This document shows positions 10,791 through 22,818 of a DNA stretch of 64,000 bases, one piece after another; position 1 is the first letter of the stretch, and every line of letters starts with the position of its first letter. Origin of the DNA: Bifiguratus adelaidae. Taxonomy: Eukaryota; Mucoromycota; Endogonomycetes; Endogonales. The position numbers and the translations under genes were made by a program. The notes below the pieces were generated by a model. The model saw nothing but the letters and a program-made list of their open reading frames with translations, ran no database searches and had not been told where the DNA came from. The stretch spans positions 130,920 through 194,919 of the forward strand of contig MVBO01000002.1 in NCBI GenBank assembly GCA_002261195.1. Direction: 5' to 3'.

Positions 10791-12300
10791 TTAACGAATG
10801 AGAAATCTTCTTTTATCCCAACCACGTTCATCATCGCCGAGACCCACTAGGAAGATGCCAACAAGGTTATCCTCTGGAATAGGCTTGCGAGCGTTGAACC
10901 GTGCTTCGGGCGGCAAAATTAGAACCTTGCCAGCTTTGCCCCTGATGCCTGTTGGAAAAAAAAATGTTTTTGCCCATAGCTTTTCCGCCAAACGGACTAC
11001 GTCATCGCTCACTTAAAAGTCGTCGGCGGTCGTGAACTTCCAACGCTTAGATGTTTCTGCATTCTTGTACCATCTCTTGAGATCTTGTGTTAAACCGCGG
11101 AAAAGCTCGTCAAACTTGCAGCATTGTCGGTTGATCTTGATTGTGTAGTTTTCAAGTGGGGTTCACCTCGGTCACTGCTTTGCATCAAATTTTTGAAATC
11201 GAGCTGACAGTTGTTCAAAGATGTTGAGTTCTGTCTTCTGCAAGGTTTTACCTCTTTGTAGGTCGCCTGCCCTGGTTGTATAATTTATAGAACTCGTGCT
11301 CCATTCTGGGAACACAGCCAATGGGCTTTGGGTTCGAAGGAGAGTCTTCCAGAGCGTGCTTCAAGTCAACAGTGCCTTGCCAAGAACTTACCATCTGAAT
11401 GAGGTCGGACGTCATGATCATAAGGTCGAAAAGCTGATTTTCGTTACCAATCTCTTTATATGCTGCGGATTTCGCTGCGCCACCCATATGAGCGAGCCCC
11501 TAATTCATGATCTTGTGCAAGTGAACGCTACAATATTTGCGCAGCATATCATCAGATAATGCTGGAATAACATCGCAGCGAAGATCTGCTGCTTCATGTC
11601 TCTGACTGCCAAGTCGCCAAGAGCTGTAGGATTCTTTCGCTCCAGCTTGCAATCCTAAGGTCAAATGCCGTTAGCTGTTAAATAGCAGAGCTTCACACGT
11701 CTATCGTTCAGCCAATGCGTTCTAAGGCACTTTATGACCATTTGCCTGCATCTTCTACCATATGATCGTGCGAATGAAGCTCTATTTACGTAAATCGTTC
11801 ATACATGATACAGTGATGATAACAAGGAATCGTTGCCCGTATACTTTTCCGCACAAATCACGTTCGTTTTGAGATTTAATCCCTCTGGAGTGTCTTCAGA
11901 GATGAGACGGAAAGGCGTGTCGGTGTTGCTCAAAGCCTTGATCCATTGCGGCTCGTCCTCCGTGTGTTCTCGACCCAGTGCGCGATTATGTACCAGTTTG
12001 TCGGCGGGAAGATTTTGGTGTCATATCGCATCAAATTTTCAAGAGTCCTCTGGTATGTTGTTATCTGGATTTCCACATACATTGCATTGTATGCCTACCG
12101 GCAAAGTATTGCTTTTGGCTTCGGGCAATTTGACCATGGTTGCCTTGATGATGGCATCGAAACGGAAGAGATGCTCTGTTCCAAGGATGTACTGACATCC
12201 CAGCAAGGTGCCAATTGGTTTCGGAAATTTCCTCAACAGATTGACCATCGTGTTTACCGATGCTTCGTCAGGCGTATGAACAGCGTCCCATCCTCTAGAA
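10791..12300 (-). pseudogene. Decayed gene of unrecognised family, copy A
   Basis: Reading the minus strand, coding-like pieces appear in order but in shifting frames with stops: 12248-12039 (KFPKPIGTLLGCQYILGTEH, PVGIQCNVCGNP), a piece with YDTKIFPPTNWYIIAHW, then 11487-11248 (GAAKSAAYKEIGNENQLFDL, VDLKHALEDSP) and 11012-10791 (VSDDVVRLAEKLWAKTF, LVGIFLVGLGDDE). The last two match copy B piece by piece. The gaps between pieces are too short or out of phase to be ordinary introns, so I judge it a pseudogene. I recognise no domain. The N-terminal segment has a CxxC that might be half of a zinc site. It could be a host gene family or cargo of a lost mobile element; the sequence does not decide. 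Confidence 0.6.
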
Positions 12301-12316
12301 GTTGCTTGCGATAATT

Positions 12317-13070
12317 TTAAAGGCCATACTCGCCGTCATCGCCGAGTCCCACGAAAAAAGTACCGACTAGATCCTTCGCTGGAGTATCTTGGTGAGTTTT
12401 TGAAAAGTCCACCAGGCTCATAGACTTGGATCTTGCAGGCTTCGCTTCTAACGCTAGAAGGATAAAGTGCTTCGCCCTCAGGTCTTCCACCATCCGGACC
12501 ATGTCATTGCTCACATTGAACTCGCTGGTGGTGATTTATCGTGCGTCATGGACCTCGGCATCCACCACCGTTTGGGATCTTCGCGATGCAACCAAGCCTC
12601 TCACCAGACCGTTATATCCGCGGCCTCTTTGTTGACCTTTAGCGTGTACCCTCTGAACCGGAGCCCGCCATGTTTTCGTCTATGTATCATCGTTTTGAAG
12701 CTAGCAGGCATGTTCTCGATGCCCTGTAACTTTGGCTCCAATCTTTCGTGCTTGGGTATATACCGCCACCCAAAAGCTTGACGTTGCAACTGGTCATACT
12801 TCACTTTGGCACGTATACGTTAAGGTCTATGACCTCAGGTGCTTCGTCCATAGACTGCTTCAAATCGATGGCGGTAAACCAAAACCTGAGGCACCAGTCG
12901 GATTTGTAATCATTTTACTCGGAACTTTGAAAGGTGAATAATAGTGGATTTTTGGGCTTCAAAGTCCTTTATACATCTTGTTGCTGCGGACTTCACTGCG
13001 CCTCCTTTCCTCTACATACTTCCAAACTTCTGCGCACAGCAGTGCATATCGATGTAATTTGTAATTCCCG
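12317..13070 (-). pseudogene. Decayed gene, tandem copy B of the same unrecognised family
   Basis: The minus strand contains GAVKSAATRCIKDFEAQK, then IDLKQSMDEAPEVIDLNVYV, then ENMPASFKTM and GYTLKVNKE, then ITTSEFNVSNDMVRMVEDL and finally LVGTFFVGLGDDGEYGL with a stop near 12317. These align in the same order with copy A (GAAKSAAYKEI, VDLKHALEDSP, ENYTIKINR, FTTADDF.VSDDVVRLAEKL, LVGIFLVGLGDD). The copy is interrupted by stops and frame changes and lacks the N-terminal part seen in copy A, where it abuts the TRM7 3' end. The two copies are clearly diverged, so the duplication is not recent. Confidence 0.58.
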
Positions 13071-13220
13071 AATTTGGACTCTTTTTGTACCTTGTACATT
13101 TGCACGACATCCCTGTGCAGATGGGTCAATCTGGGTTAGCTAGACCCGGATGCAGGTTGGAATATCATGGTTGAGAGTCTATGTATTACATCAGATGGTG
13201 CTACATGCCTATATACACAT

Positions 13221-14667
13221 CTATCCTTGACGTAGTTTCTGATAAAAATTACTCCTTTTCAATTCAATGGCTGTTTTGTATGGCGCGCTAATTGGGGCTT
13301 GAACTGGATCTAGGCTTTTATACGTTTTCGTTCCTTCTGAGTCCCTATTGCCGCTCATATTCAGCGGGTACGTTCGATCAGAGTCGAATCCACTTGAGGA
13401 ATGGTGAGATCTTGAAATATCGGTTACAAACAAGCTTACCTCAGATCACCACAGGCAATGAAGGGCATGATGACTCTGTTTGGACCTTCGAGTTCATTAG
13501 AATCATCTGTAGAGAGTTTTAGCGCTCGCATAGGAGTTGAAGATGGCGATTGAGACTTACTGTACTGCAAATCCAGTAAAGGATTAGACATGTTGGGTAC
13601 ATATCCCTCCGGAGGTGCATAATTTTGACACACAATGAACGCCTCTGAAGAAGGAAAACTTGTGAGCAACACAAACTCAGCGTAGGGTTGGACTTAATAC
13701 CTATACTGCTGTTTCTGCTACTTCTCGGCTTGCAGCATGTTACTTTTGGGAAAAAGATCTTCATCTGCGCATACAATAATGATATGTCGCGTCCGCGAAA
13801 TATCTTCGCAACAAAGGTACCGCCTGGTCGCAAGACATGTGTGGTGATATTCAATGCCTATGCATATGATGAGTTGGATGGGCTGTCCGGCTGTCTTTCT
13901 TGCTCTCTTCCTTACCGCAAGCAGTAACTGAGCTTGAATGTATTCGTCCATGTCGTGTAAACCTGTCACTGCGTGTTGATCAGTACGGTTGACACATAAA
14001 ATGTCATTCGAGGGTTAATACCATCAGGAGCGCCATCGCAAACCACAATATCTGCCAATTGACCTTCGAAGTAGGATATGATCTGCTCTGCCGTCGACAC
14101 TTTTGTAATATCACCTTGCAATTGGATGACGCCTTCCAGCGGAGCCTGAGCGTAGCAAAGTAAGCACGAATGGCTACTTTACATTCGAAAGTTATCGTAC
14201 CATAGCTTGCAGATCAACGGCTACAATTTTAGGTTCTTCCTCTTGAGGATGATTCGCGTGGTTCTCACTGCAGAGACCAAAAGCGTCAATATATGATGCT
14301 TGACATGAGTCTTGCCAGTTGACCAACTCACGCCAAACGCTTGCTCAACACTTGTGACCAGCTTCCCGGTGCAGCACATAGATCAACAGCTCGATGCACT
14401 CCTGTAACGTTAATGCAGAAAGATGGGTGAGCAAACAAGGGCATAAACCGCCCAGAAAGGCGGCAAGACCCCTCCTAGTTGTGATGTCTACCACTAACCT
14501 TGTAACAAGTCGAATTCCTCGTCGAGCTGGAGTAATTTGAACGCGCTACGTGCACGCCAACCTTGTTCTTTGGCCAAGCGATAATACTATAGACGTTAAG
14601 CGCGCTGTAAGATCTCTTATGCCTGCTCACTTACAATGTCTCGCTTATCCTTGGATGACTTGCCCAT
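13221..14667 (-). CDS. TRM7: tRNA (cytidine32/guanosine34-2'-O)-methyltransferase
   Basis: FtsJ/RrmJ-family methyltransferase that modifies the anticodon loop (positions 32 and 34) of tRNAs, with partner proteins in yeast and human FTSJ1. About nine short exons. The start [10 protein letters not shown] is followed by [20 protein letters not shown], the family hallmark. Then come [15 protein letters not shown] (SAM motif I), [34 protein letters not shown] (catalytic Asp region), [10 protein letters not shown] (catalytic Lys) and [19 protein letters not shown]. The C-terminus has [19 protein letters not shown], as in Trm7 orthologues, with the last exon at 13412-13221. All joins checked keep frame. 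It is followed immediately downstream by the decayed tandem repeats. Confidence 0.95.
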
Positions 14668-14854
14668 GGTCTAAGAAGAAACGGCCTCTCTGATTTATTG
14701 GAAAAAATATTTCCATTTTGGCTGAGCGCTCTACAGAGCACATTTGGGTTGCTTGGAGCATTGACCGGTGAGGGGTAGCGCGCGCTCTCACAAGGGTAGA
14801 GGACTGTGTTTGCTGCATGGTAAAAGATGACTGTACCAAACTCGCAAATACATG

Positions 14855-16688
14855 TTAGCTCGGATCAAAGGTGCGATGATTGTTCCGAGAAAGGTATGAT
14901 TGCACAATAGAGTATTGCTTTGTCAAACCATCCCATGTCCGTACTGCTGCCCTCAACCTAGATGACAATCAGAATAATCGTACATCTTGTGATACTTACC
15001 AATCCCTCTCCGATAGTCTGTCTTTACCACCTCCTCTCTTTCCAAGTGAAAGACAAAGGGTTCTAAGCTCACGAGCCATATTCTCATACGTATCAATGCC
15101 ATTGTAGATGTCATCTTCGTCGACTTCACTTAAGATGTCCAATCGGGTTTTTGAATCCGATTGGGTGCCCACCTGCTCGGAATTGGGAGAGTATATGAGT
15201 TGCTTTTCCCTTGCAGTCATCCTTGGTAGAAAGAAAAAGTTGGGTTTTAATTCCATGCATTCAACAACTTGGCCGTCAGATTTTCGAGAGATGTCTCCAT
15301 GATGTATTTTGCCTTGAATGGAAGTCTAAAATGAGCAGGAATGTCGTTTCCCTTATTGCAACGTTTACCTGACATCCGAAGTCTGGTGCCTCGCATGGAG
15401 GTTATGATACTATCTCTCGTCCTTTGGAAGCATTGACTTGCATAGTCGTCCAGATCGCATTCATTGCAAACAAATACTGATAGGCATGCAGAATTAGTCT
15501 CTATCAGCGCACGAAGAGGCAACCCTACCAATTTCAGGATAGTACTCTTCTCCGGTAGGCTCACCAATGGTACCCGCTGAAGCGACATCGGGTAAGCCAT
15601 ACTTTAGCATTTCGCATCGCCGAAGAAAACGCGACAAGGCGGCGTCGGGCTTGCCGCCTTTGCTGACAACAAGTAAAACATTGCACACAGAGTAGAGGAA
15701 TAAACCAATGCTGATCGACTGCTGTTCGATTGCATCGGCGCCTGTAACCATATTTGAGCCATCTGAGTCCACAGCATGAATTTTCGAGTAGTCTAGGACA
15801 GGCTGTCATGGAGAGTATTAGCGTCGGGCCTTTGGTGAAGTCGTGTCATAGACTCGCCTGAGTGTCCAGAAGAATAACCCTGTCTCTGTTGACATAAAGG
15901 TTTATTCCTACGATGGAATTGCTCTCTCCTTCCCGAGATGATGAGCGAAAAGCCTTCGCGAGCATCATTAGTGCTGCTCTGAGTGGATATGTGAGTTCGA
16001 AATATAACTTACCTGTGGTTGATCTGCAAAAGCTGACAGTAATGTAGATTTACCTACACCGCGTTTACCTATGACACCAATGACAAAGTGCCCAGGTGTG
16101 TCATGCAACATCTACATCACATCATATGGCAGTAAGCAACTTTTTTTTTCTCCGCCTTGCAGTGGATTGCATACCTTGTAGGCAACATCAGCCTGGATCT
16201 TGCCGCTCTTGGTCACAAGCTGGGCAGTTTGTGTACTCAAATCGCTGGTTGTCTTTTGCAGACCTTGCTTTGCCTCAGAGAATAGCCGTGCTGTCCCACG
16301 ATCAATTCCCACTTTCTTTCGGTCTTGACTTTTGTGTTCGCGCTGCTTGTTAACGTGTTGCTCTGTACTCTTTGTCTCGACATGTTTTTGCAAGACTGAT
16401 GTTTTTGGGGCGTCTTCTGCGCGACTGAGTATCTTAGGAGGTTGAAGAATCGACTTTTCCTTCTCTTTTGTCAACACGACTGGCTTTGCATCCTAAAGAC
16501 GACGTTGCCATCAAGACAACAAACAAGGACTTAGCACGGTCAACATACACTTCTCTGTTGTCTAGATTGTGAATGAGTTCCTTGGCTGCCATAAGAAGGA
16601 CTCCCAGCGTCACTCGCCATCTGTCCATCTTGCATCGAGCAAAAGGGGAATTTCCAAATTTGGATTGCCGCCTTCTTAAACGCTCCAT
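14855..16688 (-). CDS. SMG9: Nonsense-mediated mRNA decay factor SMG9
   Basis: P-loop NTPase-like subunit that with SMG8 binds and restrains the kinase SMG1 in nonsense-mediated decay. The first exon (MERLRRRQSKFGNS) and the second are basic and Ser/Lys-rich. The G-domain begins FVIGVIGKRGVGKSTLL (P-loop), followed by GINLYVNRDRVILLDTQPVLD (family LDTQP), then SISIGLFLYSVCNVLLVV, EEYYPEIVFVCNECD and a C-terminal ERDWLRAAVRTWDGLTKQYS, matching animal SMG9. The intron after LLDTQ (15857-15803) has a GC donor (CAG|GCGAGT). An in-frame TGA lies just upstream of the ATG. That ATG overlaps the MED23 ATG on the other strand. SMG9 is absent from yeasts, so it marks a less reduced NMD system. Confidence 0.92.
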
Positions 16689-19600
16689 GGCTCAGGGCTT
16701 GGAGGCATTTACGGCCGCCGTATCAAGGACACTTGGTGACATTAGACTGCCGGTATGCTGAAAGCTGTAAAGTCACTTGACTCGAAGTGATCTAACCGGA
16801 AATCGCAGGACGGGCAAGCGAATGGGACTGATGATGTTTGGTATAACGGGTGAGCATAGAACGGGACATTGAACGTTCCTGGATAGTCATGAGGTGCAAT
16901 CCTTCTGATATGAACAATGGTAGTCTCTTTGATGTGCGTCCGGTGAAGCGGGCAAAGACAAACGACAGGAGACATTCCGGTCCAGAAGACCGTGTCGCTC
17001 GGATCGCAGCCGAATATGTCAGCGCTCTGAAGGCTGGCGCGAATATGGTAAGTGTTCGGCGCAGGAAATGTCTACAGATCTCGATAAGCTGATGGACTTG
17101 AATAGCTGGAGGTGTTTACACTGCTCATCCAAAAGCACATGGAAGCAATGAACGAGAAACCGGTTAGCACGGTCAAGATCGCCTTCATCCTCGACTTATT
17201 CGAATATCTCTTGTCATCGCCGCACCTAATACCACCTAACTCAAAAATGTCCGAACTTGCCGTGATGACGACACAGCTATTTGAATATATCCATCCACAA
17301 TTGACCATCGCGAATCCAAATCTTTGGTTAATAACCTTCGAATTCATGATGCGAGCGGTTCGCAATGATCCAAAGGTGATTGAAACGATACCAAGTGGCC
17401 TTGCTGTCAATATCGTGAAGCACATCTTGATGCAAATTAATGGATTACCGGCCGACCTGTCAGATCGCGAGTTTGAGTGTGTGCAGTTGGGAACCGAGTT
17501 TATCAATGTCTTCTTGGTGGGGTTGAAAGGTAATGGAGCCGGCTGTTTGTCCCATTATGATGTCATCTTGGCGGTGAGTTGGGTGTTTGGCAATACGCAT
17601 TGTTTCCCGGCGCTCATCCCCTGTCCCTCATTCAGCTTCCAGACGTCTATGGTAAATTCCAAGGTGGAGTGTTCGCTCAGAGCGTGCATTGGACCATTGA
17701 AAAGTTTGTCAACGAGCTTGGAAAGCGACGCCGGCAATTGTCCTTCCTCATGATGCCTCCAGGTAGTTGGTCGAGATAAGAATGGACAAGGTTCTTACGA
17801 GGTTGTGAAGATGCTTCCTGGCGCCTGATATCGCAAATTAGCAGACGGCATGAATATAACGACTTGACGACACGAACGAGTTTCAAAATGTTTGAAGGAG
17901 ATCTCGTAAGCTAAATCATCCTGTCTTTCATCTCGAGCTAAATCACATCGTTAGGTTGAATTTGTGCAAGAAGGCAATGCTACCTCCTTCGAGACGCATT
18001 TCCGCGACATGCTATACCAGAGGGCGTCAATGGACGAGTACAGGCAATTGACAAGATCGGCAACGGGCACACCAATTGAACCTTCACAAGTGCGAAAGGC
18101 CATAGTTCGCAAGACAAGAGACGTCGTCAGATGCATTCAGGAGCGCTCTAGATTCGATGTTGCAAGAGACGATGCAGACCAGAACCGTGATATATCAATG
18201 GAGGGCACATCGCCGGACCCAGAGCGTACCGACGTGAAAATCCTGATACCGCAACATCTAGAATTCTGGGAGCTATTGATCGAAACGGCCGATCAGCTCT
18301 ATAGCTTTGTGTGCGCGGAGTTCTTTACCTATGAGGACATTCTTCGTGACTTTCATCGCCTCGTTCATCACGTTCCCGATACCGAAGATGAATTTGATCA
18401 AGGTCTGCCGCTACAAAAAGACAATTCGCTAATCTGGCTGCTTTGTCAACTATTTCATGTGGAGAAGATTGGGCGAGACGTCGCGGCAGATCTAGCCGGA
18501 GATGAACGTCTTTTCGGCTTGCTTGTATCCCTCTACAACGACAAGCAAATCACTTCGGTCGACGCCTTTTCACTCAGAGACTTAGCATTGCAGTGTGCGG
18601 TAAGTACTTGCGTGCAGCCGGTGATTGCTGAAGGATGACTGATTTGATTGGCAGATGGCACATCAAAAGGCACATCTGAGAGATACGGTAACCATCAAGG
18701 AGCGCCATCCTCAAAGCGCTTTAGCCTTGCCGTACGCCAGCATTTGCTATCAACTGCAGCAAGAGTTCAATACTAATTACTACAGTAAGCTCAATCCTCC
18801 TTGGAAGATTTGAGTTTGAGTTCTCATAAACGTTGACCTTTTCTTAATGTCATAGGCAATGCCACCAATGAGCAGAGTTTCAAAGACTTGCCCATGCAAG
18901 AGATCATCAAGGTTGCCATGGAATCACTGCAGCGTCAAAATTTGGTACCCAACACTCTTTACGTTTATCTCGTCCCCAACGTCGTGGAGATCGCCAGTTT
19001 AGCCATGCCTAATACGACCTATCTCAGGGGCGGTTCCCTAGATTACAAGCTGCTAGATATGCTGAACGTATGCGCCAAGCATCGGTAGGTGATTTTTCAA
19101 GTCTTGAGACCTCTTTCTAATACCGTACAGTCTTGTCGGTCTTATCCACAAGATGATGCTACAAGAAACCGGACCGCGCGTGGTGCCTGACAAAGCTCCT
19201 CAGGCTAACTGCGTTTCTCCGTACGTGATTGATGTCGCGTATAAGCTGTTGTACAGTGCACCGTGCGCGTAAGTTGTGCCTCCCTGTTTGAAGGTAAATT
19301 GACTAACGAAAAAATTCCGCTAGCTCCGACCTCATCGTGAAAGAACTATTCGACAAATTGAGACGATGTGATAAGTTGATCAAAAGTCATACAGAGAGCA
19401 ACACTGTTATACCAGACCATACACTCCGATGGCTACACACTATTCTGCAGCTTCTCAACTATCGCTGCTTGCGATATCTTAAATTGTCGCCTTTGGCTCC
19501 TGTTCTCCTTCACTATATTCGATATTCCATCTCATGTCTGGAGCATCGACAAATATATCAAGTCTTGGAGTCTTTTGCTCTAAATATTATGGTGAGCCTG

Positions 19601-22328
19601 TTGCTGCTATTCATCTGGAGGAGAAAGTACACTAACCACTTAGCTCATTACTCTAGCGTATGCAAATCGATGTTAAATTGTTGAGATCGCTGGACGATCC
19701 CAACCGAGACAAGCCAATATGGTTTGCAGAATCCGAACTATTGGCGCGAGTGATGGTTATCAGCTTAGCCAGGTTGATAAAGATGCGGTAAGGCTATTAA
19801 GAGTATTGCAGGAAATTCCCACTCACATACTTGGTTTACAGAGGGCAAGCCGACATCTCAACAGATCTGATACATAGAGTATTGTCAAGCTTCTATCCGT
19901 ATCACATTTCATGGTCACCGGAAACCTTACAATATTTTCCGGACAGTCTCAAAACTTACTATGAGACGAATATGGATGCGGACATACCAGAGAAGCCAAC
20001 TGTCAATCAGCAGAAGGTACGTTGGACATCAAACCAGCAGGGTATGCTCAACTTACCGTTACGTCTCAGATCAATCAACTCGTACAAGGCAATGATGCAC
20101 ACAACGCGTTCTTGCTTCATGGAAGTACTTCGAGTGAGAAGACCCTCAAAGACTTTTATTCAAAGCTCGAAAATCAACCAAGCTTTCTGTGTGTACTTTG
20201 GACGATAACAATGATGAAGAAATCTGCAGATGCGATAGCCATGGCTTGTAAGTTCTCGACGATTGTTATTGTACCAAACAACTCACTGACATCGGAATTT
20301 CAGCTGTGCGGAAAATTATGTTGATGTTTGCTCCAGCCAGACTATCGACATACACATGCGACCTTATTGCCTATATTTTGGAACGCGAATACAACTCGGC
20401 TGAGCTTGAACATGTATGTTATCCCCGCTTGAAGTTTATTACCACTGACATGTCTTTAGGCATTCAACATATTAGATCAAATGATATGGAAGTATCAAAT
20501 CTTGAGCTTCGGACACGTGATGTTTGCGTTGATAAAAGGTCATCATGAGGCCCGCTTCATCAAGCAAGCCTTCCGCTTCCTAGACTACCTCTTGTTTCGC
20601 TCACCGCATTTTAAAGAGCGTGCTGAAAAGTGGAGAACCTTGGGAGTAGCATCTCGTTATTGGACCGAAAATGATCATTTTGACAAGCTCATGGTCTATC
20701 TCAAGGAATATCCGGAATACTTTGATTTCGACGCATTCGCCATGTCTGGGTACGATAAGGTACTGAAACCGCTTGATCCTCCCTCTTCCGTCGCCATGCC
20801 CATCTACTTTACAAACGTCATCACCCGCTCGTTCCCATACTTGGATCTGGCCATAGGTCGATTAATCGAATACGAAGAACTTGATCTTTTAATCAAGTTT
20901 TTGGACACCTATGGATGGCTATACTCATATCATCATTACCCTCTCTCCTTCCTTCGTACGACTATACACTACTACTATGGCTCTACAACCTTACTCAACC
21001 CCGAAGTCATGAAGCGCCTATTGAAACTTCTAGGTAAGCCATCTCTCTGGATACGAGATGTCCTAACTTGTTCACCAATTGTGATAGATTTCGACCAGCA
21101 AGAGCTTGCGCCAGAACTGCGAGCATACGCCCATGGCGAAGGAGGCAATCCAACCGACTTGTTTGACCGTTCCTACTTCAAAGGTGTTGTTTTTCGATTG
21201 GCAAACAGTAAGTCGAGCTTCTTCAACCTAGGAAGCAATCATCTTGAATCGTCTGCCTATAGATGTCTCGCCTCACAAGTGCGCACCGAAGGCATCACCT
21301 CATCTACCGGAACGACATTTCAGAGAGATATCCAGCCCTGCTGTCCTGGCTCTATACAATGCTTGTATCGAGATTATGGCCACACCAATACCAGCGAAGC
21401 AAGTGGTCAATATCCTTCTGGACTTGGTGTTTGTACGCGGAGAAGATGCGGTCGCCATCCCATCTTACGTTATTCACGCCATCGGTCTACTCATGCCTTG
21501 CTTACCAAACGGATACTATGTAGCGCCAATATGGGAGGAGATGATTGGCATCATGCAAAATGATCCTTATTTACTCGAGAATTCTGAAAAATGTTCATTG
21601 GTGAGTTCATTACGCGTGGACAGTGTTGCAAACAATCTAACTCGTGTTAGCTTCGCTGTGAAATCTCCACGCCGGGCATAAGTGAACAACGTGGCTGGAA
21701 CGTACCTTCGGAGAGCGACATATACTTCCTCGAGGATACCAAAGCGACAGTTTTCCCTTACATTGTGAACGACTATACCTTCAATGTCAACAATTTCACA
21801 CTGACAACGGCCAATTGCATGTTGACGTTGTTTCACAGTATACTCCATTACTCTTCCCTCGACTCATTTGTAACGGTGTTGGAGTATTTTAAAGCTTTAC
21901 GAGAAGGTGTTGGATTGCGCACAGATGTCCAATTGCTCTATTGCTGTGCCATGCTTGGACCTATCCTCCATCGCATAGAAAAGATTCCCAGGGTGGATGC
22001 AGAGGTAATTCATCAAACGGATACAAGACTTTCGAATTCTCACCCCCACCTCCCCGCGTCTCTAGTTTCCCGCCGAATTGATGAAGGTCGTCGCGCAAGT
22101 CACCACGGCCATGAATATCTCAAGTGACACCTCCTATGTCGCGCTTGAAGAAGTATATGACTTTTTGTAGGTAGTCTCACCAAGCTTGGCCTTCTTTTTA
22201 AATCCTCTAGCAGATTCCACATTCGCAATCACTTCCTCAAATCACCTGACACCGTCGCCAACATCCATCAAATCATCCTCAGCATGAAGCCAAGCATCGC
22301 CAAGCGTTTAATTCGGCTAGTTATTTGA
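16687..22328 (+). CDS. MED23: Mediator complex subunit 23
   Basis: Large helical-repeat tail subunit of Mediator linking activators to RNA polymerase II. More than twelve exons span 5.6 kb. Segments that match animal MED23 in order: LEVFTLLIQKHMEAMNEKP-like helices, then SNDMIWKYQILSFGHVMFA (human ILNDMVWKYNIVTLD), HEARFIKQAFRFLDYLLFRS, RTLGVASRYWTENDHFDKLM, PIYFTNVITRSFPYLDLAIG, YSYHHYPLSFLRTTIHYYYG (human KFHDRPVTYLYNTLHYYE), VIHAIGLLMPCLPNGYYVAPIW, and the end KPSIAKRLIRLVI. The start MAQGLEAF was chosen as the first ATG that does not run antisense into SMG9 exon 1; an in-frame ATG at 16573 also exists. MED23 is missing from well-studied Dikarya yeasts, which helps place the organism. Confidence 0.9.
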
Positions 22329-22818
22329 AGTAGCGTGTGTAACTAAGAGCAAAAACACACATCATGACGTCAACAGCGATCGCCTGGTCCAGCAAAATAG
22401 TATTTGCTTTAGCGTCGTTTCAGTTCCATTTGAGCACGGATTTGGAATGCTCAGGGAACGGCTTTGCCATGCCTCTAGTTTCTTGGTCAAAGATGGCCCA
22501 AATAAAGCCTGACAACATGCGCTAGATAGCGCACTGTCCACAGACCTTCTATATCACGTTGCACACTCTGTACGAACATGCGCCCAGGATGCGCAGCTAG
22601 TTAAAGTTTTGAGAGCCTAGACTACCCTGGTAGGACAAAGCTCAAGGAGAGCGCCATGTCGACAAGAGTGTTTCGGTCATGTTCGACAGCGCATTGATTG
22701 GCTGAAATAATCACATTATGATGTCATGACCCCACAGGGCGGCATGACCCAGAAGCTGGGTAAAGTAGGTCGTTGTGCATATAAGGCTGGGCCAAGCTAT
22801 GTGTTGTTTGACGCGATC
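22329..22818. promoter_or_regulatory. bZIP gene promoter with CCAAT, CRE-like and TATA elements
   Basis: Between MED23 and the bZIP gene. GATTGG (a CCAAT box on the minus strand) lies near 22694. A CRE-like near-palindrome ATGATGTCAT lies at about 22717-22726, and a TATA-like CATATAAGG near 22776. Spacing to the ATG at 22819 is about 40 bp. A CRE-like site next to an ATF/CREB gene suggests autoregulation; this is inference from sequence. Confidence 0.45.

Noticed and set aside
10791-13070. Mobile element as origin of the decayed array
   Set aside because: No terminal repeats, target-site duplications or transposase/reverse transcriptase motifs were seen; a host gene family is the simpler reading.
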